Source of the DNA: Virgisporangium aurantiacum | Lineage (GTDB): Bacteria; Actinomycetota; Actinomycetes; Mycobacteriales; Micromonosporaceae | NCBI RefSeq assembly: GCF_016863635.1 | Contig: NZ_BOPG01000033.1 | Location: 310,001-374,000 of the forward strand | Reading direction: 5' to 3' | Length of the DNA stretch: 64,000 bases | Part shown: piece by piece, positions 43,859 to 53,353 of the stretch | Layout of the letters: each line of letters begins with the position of its first letter | How positions within the stretch are numbered: position 1 is the first letter of the stretch | Position numbers and translations under genes: made by a program | The notes under the pieces: generated by a model | What the model was told of the DNA's origin: nothing | What the model saw: only the letters and a program-made list of their open reading frames with translations | The model's database searches: none

Positions 43859-45174
43859 GGGAGCACCGCCGCGATCGCGTCGCCCAGCGCGCGGGCCACG
43901 TCGGGAACCAGTTGATGCACGCCGTCGCGGACCACGGGACGACCGTCGACCAGCACGTGCCGCACGTCGGCCGCCGTCGCCGCGAACACCGCCTCCGGCG
44001 GCCGGCAGCCCGTGGTGCGCACCGAGTCCAGGGCCACAGTGACCAGGTCGGCGCGGGCACCCGGCGCGATCGTGCCGGCGTCGGACCAGCCGAGCGCGGC
44101 GTGCCCGCCGATCGTGGCCGCACGCACCAGCGCCGCCGCCGGGAACAGCCCGCGATGTCCGGTCCGCAGCCGCTCGTGCAGTTCCATCCCGCGGGCCTCC
44201 TCGAACAGGTCGATCACCGCGTGCGAGTCGGAGCCGAGGCACAGCGGGCTGCCGGCGTCGGCGAGCGCGGCGGCCGGCCCCAGCCCGTCGGCGAGGTCGC
44301 GTTCGGTGGTGGGGCACAGGCACACGGCGGTGCCGGAGTCGCCGAGCGCGGCCCGGTCGGCGTCGGTCAGGTGGGTGGCGTGTACCGCAGTGGTGGTCGG
44401 GCCGAGCACGCCGGCGTCGGCCAGCACCGCGGTCGGGGTCCGTCCATAGTGGACGAGGGACGCCTTGTTCTCGGCCGGCTGCTCGGACACGTGCACGTGC
44501 ACCGGCTTACCCGCGGCCCACTCCATGACCACCGGCAGCTCGGCGTCCGGCACCGCCCGCACGCTGTGGACGGCCGCACCGATCAGTGCCCCCGGCCCGG
44601 CGGGCCGCACCGCGGAGACCCGTTCCGCCCAGCCGGCCGCCGACCCGTCGCCGAACCGGCGCTGCGGGCCCCGCAACGGCTGACCGTCCACAGTGGACGT
44701 CAGGTAGCACGTGTCGAGCAGCGTGATCCGGATACCGGCCTCGGCGGCCGCCGACATCAGCGCGGCGCCCATGGCGTTCGGGTCGTCGTACGGCGTCCCG
44801 CCGGGGCCGTGGTGCAGGTAGTGGAACTCGCCCACGCACGTCACCCCGGCCAGTGCCATCTCCGCGTAGACCGCGCGCGCCAGCGCGAAGTACGTGTCGG
44901 GGTCCAGCGAATCGGCGACGCCGTACATCGCGTCCCGCCATGTCCAGAACGAACCGGATTCGTGACCCGGCTCGACGCGCCCGCGCAGCGCGCGGTGGAA
45001 CGCGTGCGAGTGCGCGTTCGCCAGGCCGGGCAGGGTCAGCCCGTAGAGCCGGATCCCGTCGGGTGCCGCGTCGAGCGTCACCTCGGTGAACCGGCCGCCG
45101 TCGACGGTCAGCCACACGTCGGCCCGGACCTGGCCGTCGATCCAGGCGAACTCGCACCAGTAGCGCTGACTCAC
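43855..45174 (-). CDS. hutF: Formimidoylglutamate deiminase
   Basis: 439 residues, amidohydrolase superfamily. LANAHSHAFHRALRG carries the metal histidines; HVHVSEQPAE and HATHL and GSDSHAVID complete the site. It converts N-formimino-glutamate to N-formyl-glutamate plus ammonia, the two-step branch of histidine degradation. GTG overlaps the stop of the M20 amidohydrolase (GTGA). Two palindrome copies lie inside. Confidence 0.92.
   Translation of the reverse strand: MSQRYWCEFAWIDGQVRADVWLTVDGGRFTEVTLDAAPDGIRLYGLTLPGLANAHSHAFHRALRGRVEPGHESGSFWTWRDAMYGVADSLDPDTYFALARAVYAEMALAGVTCVGEFHYLHHGPGGTPYDDPNAMGAALMSAAAEAGIRITLLDTCYLTSTVDGQPLRGPQRRFGDGSAAGWAERVSAVRPAGPGALIGAAVHSVRAVPDAELPVVMEWAAGKPVHVHVSEQPAENKASLVHYGRTPTAVLADAGVLGPTTTAVHATHLTDADRAALGDSGTAVCLCPTTERDLADGLGPAAALADAGSPLCLGSDSHAVIDLFEEARGMELHERLRTGHRGLFPAAALVRAATIGGHAALGWSDAGTIAPGARADLVTVALDSVRTTGCRPPEAVFAATAADVRHVLVDGRPVVRDGVHQLVPDVARALGDAIAAVLP
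44452..44464. repeat. Copy 7 of palindrome GTCCAYWRTGGAC
   Basis: GTCCATAGTGGAC, full length. In hutF it encodes Val-His-Tyr-Gly with TAT for Tyr. Confidence 0.6.
44686..44698. repeat. Copy 8 of palindrome GTCCAYWRTGGAC
   Basis: GTCCACAGTGGAC, full length and perfectly symmetric. In hutF it encodes Ser-Thr-Val-Asp with ACT for Thr. Confidence 0.6.
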
Positions 45175-46374
45175 GGGTATGCGAGTTCCGCGAGGACGTC
45201 GGCGAGCGCCCGGACGCCGGCCGCGCAGTCCGCGTCGGACGCCCACTCGGCGGGCGCGTGTGACACCCCGGTGGGGTTGCGCACGAACAGCATCGCGGTG
45301 GGCACGTGCGCGGCCAGCACCCCGGCGTCGTGGCCGGCACCGGTCGGCAGCACGGGCGCGTCGCCGAGCAGGGCGGCGAGCCGGTCGCGCAGGCCGCCGT
45401 CGAAGTCGACCACCGGCGACAGCGATTCGGCCGTCCACTCGACGCTCGTGCCGTCGCGGGCCGCACGCTCCGCGACGCGCCGCACCACGGCGTCGACCAG
45501 AGCGTCCACTATGGACTGGTCCGGTGCCCGGGCGTCGAGCCAGGCCGTCACGGACGCGGCGATCGCGTTGGTGGCGCCCGGTTTCACCGCGACCCGCCCC
45601 ACGGTGGCCAGTGCGTCGGCGAGCCGCGCCTCCTTGTTCGCCGCGAGCACCAGGTAGGCGAACGTGAGCATCGGGTCATGGCGGTCGGCCATCGCGGTGG
45701 TGCCGGCGTGGTTGCCCTCGCCGGTGAGCGTGAAGCGCCACCGGCCGTGCGGCCAGATCGCGCTGGCGACGCCCACCGGCCGGTCGAGGTCGGCGAGCGC
45801 GCGCCCCTGCTCGACGTGCAGTTCCACGAAGGTGCCGATCCGCGCCAAGCGGGACGGGTCGGCGCCCAGGTTGTCGGAGGACGCGCCGGCGGCCTCCATC
45901 GCTTCGGCCAACGAGACGCCGTCGCGGTCGCGCAGCCGCCGGGCCTTGGCCGGATCGAGCGCGCCGGTGAGGAGCCGGGAACCGAGGCAGGGGACGCCGA
46001 ACCGGCCGCCCTCCTCCTCGGTGAACACGGCGACGGCGATCGGGCGAAGCGGCTCGCCGTGCCCGCGCTCGCGCAGCAGGTCGATCGCGAGCAGGCCGCT
46101 CACCACGCCGAGCGGTCCGTCGTACCCGCCGCCGTGCGGGACCGAGTCGAGGTGGCTGCCGGTCACCACGGCGTCGCCGGCGTCCGACGAACCCCACCAG
46201 GCCCACAGGTTTCCGTTGCCGTCGGTCTCCACGTCGAGGTCGCGGTCGAGCGCCTCCTCGACGAACCACTCGCGCGTGGCGAGGTCGGCCCGCGACCACG
46301 AGTAGCGCACGTAACCGCCGGTGCCCGGCTCACGCCCGATGGGTTCCAGCGACCGCCACAGGGCCGAAAACCGG

Positions 46375-46385
<11 letters not shown>
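45171..46385 (-). CDS. M20-family amidohydrolase in the hut operon (allantoate amidohydrolase-like)
   Basis: 404 residues. Metal ligands: GSHLDSV, GGYDGPLGV, TEEEGG and ELHVEQG, plus GEGNHAGTTAM in the lid domain and GAGHDA near the end. This is the family of allantoate amidohydrolase and N-carbamoyl-amino acid hydrolase. In this operon no hutG (N-formylglutamate deformylase) is present, so this enzyme may remove the formyl group made by HutF. That is inference; database names will say allantoate amidohydrolase. Start GTG 46385 lies 11 bases inside hutU. Confidence 0.88.
45504..45516. repeat. Copy 9 of palindrome GTCCAYWRTGGAC
   Basis: GTCCACTATGGAC, full length. In the M20 gene it encodes Ser-Ile-Val-Asp using ATA, the rarest Ile codon in such G+C-rich genomes. 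Confidence 0.65.
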
Positions 46386-48030
<1,645 letters not shown>

Positions 48031-48131
48031 GGCGGCTCCTCGAACGTCGTTGTTCTCCGTCCGACCGTAGTTGACGTCGGGACCCCTCCGCGCGGCCTCC
48101 CTGTGGCGTTATAGAGGGGCGAGGAGGTCGT
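48031..48131. other. Divergent region hutU / SigE-type sigma factor
   Basis: 101 bases holding both promoters. TATAGA at 48110-48115 is -10-like toward the sigma gene, and TTGACG at 48071-48076 is too far away to be its -35. No palindromic operator was found. Confidence 0.3.
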
Positions 48132-48662
48132 GTGAGCCGTTACGAGGGGTTTGCCGAGTTTGTTCACGCGCGCAGCGGTGTGCTTGCCCGCGTGGCGTAC
48201 CTGCTGACCGGCGACCACCAGCATGCCGAGGACCTGGTGCAGACCGCCCTGGCCAGGACGGCCGTGCACTGGCCCTCGGTGCGGGCGGGCGATCCCGTCG
48301 CCTACGTGCGGCGGGTGCTCTACCACGAGCACATCTCGCGGTGGCGCCGCCGCCGGCTGCGCGAGACGTTGTTCCCCCGGATGCCGGATGTGAGTCAGGC
48401 GGATCCCGCAGACGCCACCATCGACCAGATCGTGGTGCGCCGCGCCCTGGCTCGGCTGTCCCGCCGCCAACGCGCGGTGCTCGTCCTGCGCTACTTCGAG
48501 GACATGACCGAGGCCGAGACCGCCGAGCTGCTCGGGATCGGGGTGGGCACGGTGAAGAGCCACACCCGCGACGCGCTGGCGCGGCTACGTCAGGTCGAAC
48601 CGGATCTGGTGGCGTTGTACGACCGTTCGGCCCGTCCGGCCGTGAGAGGGGTTGCCCGGTGA
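48132..48662 (+). CDS. SigE-family ECF sigma factor
   Basis: 176 residues. Region 2 (LLTGDHQHAEDLVQTALART, WPSVRAGDPVAYVRRVL) and region 4 (RQRAVLVLRYFEDMTEAETA, GIGVGTVKSHTRDAL) follow the actinobacterial SigE subfamily, common beside small membrane proteins. GAGGAGG precedes the GTG. The stop overlaps the next gene's GTG (GTGA at 48659-48662). Confidence 0.92.
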   Translation: MSRYEGFAEFVHARSGVLARVAYLLTGDHQHAEDLVQTALARTAVHWPSVRAGDPVAYVRRVLYHEHISRWRRRRLRETLFPRMPDVSQADPADATIDQIVVRRALARLSRRQRAVLVLRYFEDMTEAETAELLGIGVGTVKSHTRDALARLRQVEPDLVALYDRSARPAVRGVAR

Positions 48663-50026
48663 ACGAGACGATCGTTCGGACGGCGCTGCATCAGGCGGCC
48701 GAAGGCATCGAGCCGTTTCCGGTGCTCGACGCGGCGATGCGGCAGGCGCGGCGGCGCCGGTTCGGGCGGCTGGTGGCGGTTCCCGCCGCGGTCGCCCTTC
48801 TCGCCGCGGTCGCCGTCGCCGGCTGGACAGGGGTGTCCCGGGAGCGGGCAGAGCGGCCGGCGGGGCCCACGCAGCCCCTGCCCGGGTTGCCCGTCCGCCT
48901 GCACGATCCCCGAACCGGCGTACCGACGGTGCACGACCAGCCACCGGGTGCCATGGCGGTCGCCTACACCGGTACGAACTTTGGCGCCTTGGCAGAGAGC
49001 CTCTACGTGGTCCTGTCCGGGCCGGCCGGGTATCGCGTGACCGACCGTTGGCCGAGCGACGAGGTGCACGTGGGCGAGGAGGTACTGCTGTCACCGGCCG
49101 GCGACCGGCTCGCGTCGCACGAGTCGGCGGACGGAACGACTGCCGTGCTCGATCTGCGTACCGGCCGGCAGCGGCTCCTGCGCCGGCCCTGGGGCGGCGA
49201 CATGGAGCCGTTGGCGTGGGCACCCGACAACCGGACGATGGCGGTCGTGGTGAGTCCCAAAAACCGCGGCGGCTGGTCCGATATCTGGAACGAACTCGGC
49301 CTGTTCGACACCGAGACCGGTACGTACCGGCGCATCGGCCGGCCGGGCGGCAAATATTCGCCGGGGTTCGCGGTCGCGTTCAGCCGGGACGGGCAGCGGC
49401 TGGCGTACCAGTCCGATGACCGGATAGACGTCGTCGACCTCAACGGGTCTGCGGTGGCCGACTTCCTGGTGTCGCCGAACAGCCGGCTCGCCGGCAAGGG
49501 CGCCTTCACCCCCGACGGAGCGGCCATCGCGGTCAGCGTCACGGAGGGCTGCTGCACCCACCGCTTCGCGTTCCATGACATCGCCACCGGCGTCGAGCAA
49601 CCCGAGCGGCGCTCCGTCGCGGTTCCCGACACCGGTGCGCTGCGGCTGCTGGGCTGGTCGCCGCGGGGGGAGGCGGTGGCCGTCGCCTTCCGGCACGACC
49701 CGGGAGCGGAGCCGGCCTCGGATGCCGGCCGCACGTGGTTCGAGGTGGTTCGTCGGGTCGAGGTGGTGACCGTCGGCTCCGGAGCCGTCATCATCAACGC
49801 GTCGTCCAATGTGCAAGCGGTGGACCTGGCCGACCAGGCGATTGCCACCGGGCAGATGGTGACCGCACCGCCGAAGCCGACCGGTTTCGATCCGCCGTTC
49901 CCGTTGGCCTTCGAGGATCTCCCGGTTGTCGCGATCCTGCTGCTGCCCGTGAGCGTCCCGGTCGTTGCGGTCATTTCCCTGGTGTGGCTGGTTCGGTGGC
50001 GGCGTCGTGCCCGCAGACGGGCGTAG
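48659..50026 (+). CDS. Membrane-anchored beta-propeller protein, sigma factor partner
   Basis: 455 residues. Cytoplasmic N-terminus (about 1-38), one membrane helix (LVAVPAAVALLAAVAVAGW), an exported domain with PD40/WD-like blades (LLSPAGDRLASHE, LAWAPDNRTMAVV, VAFSRDGQRLAYQS, GWSPRGEAVAVAF), and a second helix near the C-terminus. The coupling to the sigma gene suggests a sensor or anti-sigma role, though no zinc anti-sigma motif is present. Confidence 0.78.
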   Translation: MNETIVRTALHQAAEGIEPFPVLDAAMRQARRRRFGRLVAVPAAVALLAAVAVAGWTGVSRERAERPAGPTQPLPGLPVRLHDPRTGVPTVHDQPPGAMAVAYTGTNFGALAESLYVVLSGPAGYRVTDRWPSDEVHVGEEVLLSPAGDRLASHESADGTTAVLDLRTGRQRLLRRPWGGDMEPLAWAPDNRTMAVVVSPKNRGGWSDIWNELGLFDTETGTYRRIGRPGGKYSPGFAVAFSRDGQRLAYQSDDRIDVVDLNGSAVADFLVSPNSRLAGKGAFTPDGAAIAVSVTEGCCTHRFAFHDIATGVEQPERRSVAVPDTGALRLLGWSPRGEAVAVAFRHDPGAEPASDAGRTWFEVVRRVEVVTVGSGAVIINASSNVQAVDLADQAIATGQMVTAPPKPTGFDPPFPLAFEDLPVVAILLLPVSVPVVAVISLVWLVRWRRRARRRA

Positions 50027-50032
50027 CGGTGG

Positions 50033-50857
50033 TCATCCAACAGCGCGGAGCGGCGGCAGCACCTCCTTCGCGAGGTGTTCGATCCGGTCGGCCCGGTCGG
50101 GTCCGGCGGCCACCTTGAAGTTCAGCGTGGTGAAGCCCTGGCCGATGAGGTCCGGGAGCATGTTGCCGGCGACGTCGTCGAGGTCCACGTTCAGGGCGGT
50201 GGTGATGGTGGACGGGTCGCGCCCGGCCCGCTCGGCCGCGTCGAGAACGGCGCGGCGCATCAGCGGCAGCCGCTCCGCCGGCGCGTACCCGAGCGACGGG
50301 ATCCACCCGTCGGCGATCCGGCCGGTCAGTTCCAGGGCGCGGGGGCCGAACGTGCCGAACCAGATGGGGATGTGGCGCGCCGGCTTCGGTTCGAGGTCGG
50401 CGTCCTCCGTGCGGTACAGCGTCCCCTCGAAACTGAACGACGGCCGCGACCACAGCCCCCGGATGACCTCGACCGCCTCGCGGAGGCCGGCGACCTTCTC
50501 GGCCGGCGCGGGGACGCGCAGGCCGAACTGGCGGAATTCGCTGTCGGAGGCGCCGCCGCCGAGGCCGAGGATCAGCCGGCCGCCGGACAGCCGGTCGAGC
50601 GTCTCGGCCATCTTGGCGACCATCGCCGGCGGCCGGTAGGGGACGCCGAGCACCCGCGTGGCGATCCCGATGCGGCCGGTGCCGGCGGCGACGAACGCCA
50701 GCATCGTCCAGGTTTCGTAGGACGGATCGGTGCCGGCCGGGTGGTCGGACGCCGAGACGAAGTCGAAGCCGAGGTCCTCGGCCGTGCGGGCCAGCGCCAC
50801 CGGCCCCTCGGGGGTCAGGCCGGCGGGCAGGTCGAGGCCGAACGAGATAGGTGACAT
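50033..50857 (-). CDS. LLM-class (F420-type) flavin-dependent oxidoreductase
   Basis: 274 residues, luciferase-like barrel. FGLDLPAG, FDFVSASDHPAG, GIATRVLGVPYRPPAMVAKM, GLGGGASDSEFRQFG and IPIWFGTFGPRALELTGRIADGW are the usual blocks of F420-dependent members. Substrate unknown. The ATG at 50857 lies inside the first operator repeat shared with the divergent MarR gene, seven bases after TAACTT, so transcription is probably controlled by that regulator. Confidence 0.88.
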   Translation of the reverse strand: MSPISFGLDLPAGLTPEGPVALARTAEDLGFDFVSASDHPAGTDPSYETWTMLAFVAAGTGRIGIATRVLGVPYRPPAMVAKMAETLDRLSGGRLILGLGGGASDSEFRQFGLRVPAPAEKVAGLREAVEVIRGLWSRPSFSFEGTLYRTEDADLEPKPARHIPIWFGTFGPRALELTGRIADGWIPSLGYAPAERLPLMRRAVLDAAERAGRDPSTITTALNVDLDDVAGNMLPDLIGQGFTTLNFKVAAGPDRADRIEHLAKEVLPPLRAVG

Positions 50858-50901
50858 GTCATCTAAGTTAGGTGGCGCATTGGTGACGTGTCAACTAAAT
50901 T
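50850..50901. promoter_or_regulatory. Divergent promoters with two direct-repeat MarR operators
   Basis: Two 20-base direct repeats, GGTGACATGTCATCTAAGTT (50850-50869) and GGTGACGTGTCAACTAAATT (50882-50901), match at 17 of 20 positions, 32 bases apart (three helical turns). Each has a TGACRTGTCA palindrome. The -10 elements of both genes overlap them: TAACTT (minus, 50870-50865) and TAAATT (plus, 50896-50901). This geometry fits repression of both genes by the adjacent MarR protein. Confidence 0.6.
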
Positions 50902-50907
50902 GATCGG

Positions 50908-51360
50908 GTGACCCGCTGGCTGACCCCCACCGAAGACCGCGCCTGGCGCGGCTACCGCCGCATGCGCGGCCTGCTCGACCTGCGGCTCGCCCGCGATCTG
51001 GCCGGTGACAGCGGCCTGTCCGAACCCGACTACGACGTGCTGTCGACGCTGGGCGAGACCGCGGGCAACCGGATGCGGCTGACCGAACTGGCCGCGCACA
51101 TGCTCTGGTCGAACAGCCGGCTCTCGCACCACATCGCGCGGATGGAGCAACGCGGCCTGGTGTCGAAGGACCCGTGCGCCGACGACGGCCGCGGTTCGCT
51201 GGTGACGCTGACGCCGGCCGGCCTGGCCGCCATCGGTGCGGCCGCGCCCCGGCACGTCGCCTCGGTGCGCGAACACTTCATCGACCTGCTGAGCGAGGAC
51301 GACCTGGCCACCCTCGCCGCCATCACCGAACGCGTGGTGGCGAAGCTCCGGGCGCCCTAG
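50908..51360 (+). CDS. MarR-family transcriptional regulator
   Basis: 150 residues. Winged helix-turn-helix: MRLTELAAHMLWSNSRLSHHIARMEQRGLV then the wing DGRGSLVTLTPAG. Dimerising helices at both ends. GTG at 50908 lies six bases after TAAATT (leaderless). It is divergent from the luciferase-like oxidoreductase and probably represses both. Its stop shares CTAG (51357-51360) with the convergent XRE gene. Confidence 0.88.
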   Translation: MTRWLTPTEDRAWRGYRRMRGLLDLRLARDLAGDSGLSEPDYDVLSTLGETAGNRMRLTELAAHMLWSNSRLSHHIARMEQRGLVSKDPCADDGRGSLVTLTPAGLAAIGAAAPRHVASVREHFIDLLSEDDLATLAAITERVVAKLRAP

Positions 51361-51596
51361 GCCGACTTCTCGGTGGCGCCCAGCCGCGGGAACGGCGCGA
51401 GCGAGAACAGCACCTCCACCGGCACCTCGAAGTGCTGCGCGATGCGCAACGCCAGGTGCAGGCTCGGGCTGTACTCGCCGCGCTCCAGGTAGCCGACCGT
51501 CTGGTAGTGGACACCGAGCGCGTCGGCCAGTTGCCGGCGGGAGATGCCCCGCTCCGCGCGCAGCATCGCGATCCGGTTGTAGACCTGGTCGTTCAT
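51357..51596 (-). CDS. Short XRE/Cro-type DNA-binding protein
   Basis: 79 residues: a single helix-turn-helix (ISRRQLADALGVHYQTVGYLERGEY, residues about 18-42) with the L-x-L-A-L-R-I-A-Q-H-F-E-V end and a short tail. This is the small YozG-like type often found with ABC-2 exporters. It begins four bases after the ABC permease stop, so it is the third gene of that operon and probably regulates it, perhaps at the divergent site near 53300. Confidence 0.85.
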   Translation of the reverse strand: MNDQVYNRIAMLRAERGISRRQLADALGVHYQTVGYLERGEYSPSLHLALRIAQHFEVPVEVLFSLAPFPRLGATEKSA

Positions 51597-51600
51597 GCCG

Positions 51601-52434
51601 TCAGTAGCCCCGCGACATGATCCGCTGCTTGCTGGCCTGCATCGACGAGCCGGACTCGCGCCGCGCCATCCGTCGCAGCACCGCCGGTGCCACCAGCAGG
51701 CCCAGCACCGCCCAGACACCGATCACCCCGGCAGCCTCCCACAACCGCCACTCGCCACCGGGTTCGGCCGCCGCCGCCGCGTCGGGCAGCAGCGCCGCCC
51801 GCGTGCCGTGGCCCAGCCAGTACATCGGGAACACCTGCGCCACACCCTGCAGCCAGCCCGGCATGGCGGTGACCGGGTAGAAGATCCCGGAGATGCCCAC
51901 CAGCCCGCCGAGGATGAGGAACGTGAGCCCGGTGCTCGACGCCGACGATTTGGTGCGCGCTCCGATGATCGCGCCCCACGGCAGCACGGACGCCAGCCCC
52001 AGCGGGATCAGCCAGGCGAGGGTGAGCCAGTCGGGCGAGAGCTCGTCGACGATGATCCGGCCGGCCACCAGCATGATCACCAGCGTGATCAACGCGGTGG
52101 CGGCGGTGTAGACGATCCGCGACACCAGGTACCCGACGATGCCGTTCGGGGTGGCCTTCGCCCGCAGCAGCGTGCCGTCCTCCCGGTCGTAGGCCAGCGC
52201 GCTGGACATGGCCAGGAACCCGCCGTACGCGATCATCATCCCGGCGAGGCTGGGCAGCGTGAGCGCGGCCAGGGGCAGCGTGGTGCCGTCGACCGTGGTG
52301 TTCCGCTGGAAGAACAGCACCAGTACCAGCACGGCGATCACCAGGATGTTGAACGCCCACTCCTGGAAGTCGGCCAGGCCGTGCCGCAGCTCGATGAAGC
52401 CACGGGAGAGGCCGGCCCGCAGCGCGGCCTTCAC
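51601..52434 (-). CDS. ABC-2 type transporter permease
   Basis: 277 residues, six membrane helices: a first at about 28-42, LAGMMIAYGGFLAMSS, then four in the middle and the last near 240-260. GFLAMSSALAYDREDGTLLRAKATP is the ABC-2 signature. It exports drugs, lipids or antibiotics together with the ATPase upstream. GTG overlaps the ATPase stop (GTGA). Confidence 0.88.
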   Translation of the reverse strand: MKAALRAGLSRGFIELRHGLADFQEWAFNILVIAVLVLVLFFQRNTTVDGTTLPLAALTLPSLAGMMIAYGGFLAMSSALAYDREDGTLLRAKATPNGIVGYLVSRIVYTAATALITLVIMLVAGRIIVDELSPDWLTLAWLIPLGLASVLPWGAIIGARTKSSASSTGLTFLILGGLVGISGIFYPVTAMPGWLQGVAQVFPMYWLGHGTRAALLPDAAAAAEPGGEWRLWEAAGVIGVWAVLGLLVAPAVLRRMARRESGSSMQASKQRIMSRGY

Positions 52435-53288
52435 GCGGCTTCCTGTTCCCGCACCATCTTCATGTACGTGTCCTCCAGGCTCGCGCGGCGTACCTCCAGG
52501 TCGCCGATGCGGTCGCCGTGCTGGGCGAAGAGTTCCCGCACGAAGCGGGTGGCGTCGTCGGTGGGGTGCACGAACCGTTCACCGGCGCGCGTCCAGCGGA
52601 CCTCGGCCCGCGTCGACACCTTCCGGGCCAGTTCGTCGGCGCTGCCGTCGGCCACGATGCGGCCGCCGGCCAGGATCATGATGCGGTCGGCCAGCTTCTC
52701 GGCCTCGTCGAGGTCGTGCGTGGTGAGCAGGACGGTGGTGCCGTTCATGTCGGAGAGCCGGTGGACGAGGTCGTGGAAGTCGCGGCGCGCCTGCGGGTCG
52801 AGGCCCGCCGTCGGTTCGTCGAGGAAGAGCAGTTCGGGACGACCGACGATGCCGATCGCGACGTCGACCCGGCGCCGCTGCCCGCCCGACAGCGTGCCGA
52901 TCTTCCGATCCTTCAGGTCGGTGAGGCCGACGGTCGCGATCAGCTCGTCGACGTCGTACGGCTCCGCGAACGGGACGTAGTAGCGGGCCAGGTGGCTCAG
53001 CAACTGGCCGACCCGCCAGCGCCGGTGGTCGCGCCACGACTGGAGCACGATCCCGAGGCCGGCGCGCCAGCGCTCGTCACCCCGGGCCGGATCGACCCCG
53101 GTCACCGTGACCGAACCCGCGGACCGCAACCGGAAGCCCTCCAGGATCTCGATCGTGGTGGTCTTGCCGGCGCCGTTGGGCCCGAGCAGCGTGACCACCT
53201 CGCCCTTGGCCACCGTGAAGTCGACTCCCGCCAGGACGTCGACCTCCCCGTAGCGCATCCGCAGATCGCGCACCTCGATCACGCTCAT
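52431..53288 (-). CDS. ABC-2 type transporter ATPase (DrrA-like)
   Basis: 285 residues. Walker A GPNGAGKTT, signature LSGGQRRR, Walker B LLFLDEPT and H-loop LTTHD are intact, followed by the C-terminal DrrA-type domain ending in LEDTYMKMV. ATG 53288 is chosen; GTG 53294 two codons upstream is an alternative. It is the first gene of the exporter operon and is divergent from the MFS gene. Confidence 0.9.
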   Translation of the reverse strand: MSVIEVRDLRMRYGEVDVLAGVDFTVAKGEVVTLLGPNGAGKTTTIEILEGFRLRSAGSVTVTGVDPARGDERWRAGLGIVLQSWRDHRRWRVGQLLSHLARYYVPFAEPYDVDELIATVGLTDLKDRKIGTLSGGQRRRVDVAIGIVGRPELLFLDEPTAGLDPQARRDFHDLVHRLSDMNGTTVLLTTHDLDEAEKLADRIMILAGGRIVADGSADELARKVSTRAEVRWTRAGERFVHPTDDATRFVRELFAQHGDRIGDLEVRRASLEDTYMKMVREQEAA

Positions 53289-53295
53289 GCTCACT

Positions 53296-53317
53296 TTTGT
53301 AGCACACCTACTATAAA
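53296..53317. promoter_or_regulatory. Divergent promoter and candidate operator, ABC exporter / MFS
   Basis: TATAAA (53312-53317, plus strand) and TATAGT on the minus strand (53315-53310) overlap as -10-like boxes. GTAG-CACAC-CTAC (53299-53311) is an inverted repeat between them and the ABC operon start. It is a plausible target for the XRE protein of that operon. Confidence 0.4.
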
Positions 53318-53353
53318 ATGCAAGAGACCTCTGAGGATGCGAGACTGATCTCT

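Noticed and set aside
48071..48115. TTGACG and TATAGA as a standard promoter for the SigE-type gene
   Set aside because: The spacer is 33 bases, far from the usual 16-19.
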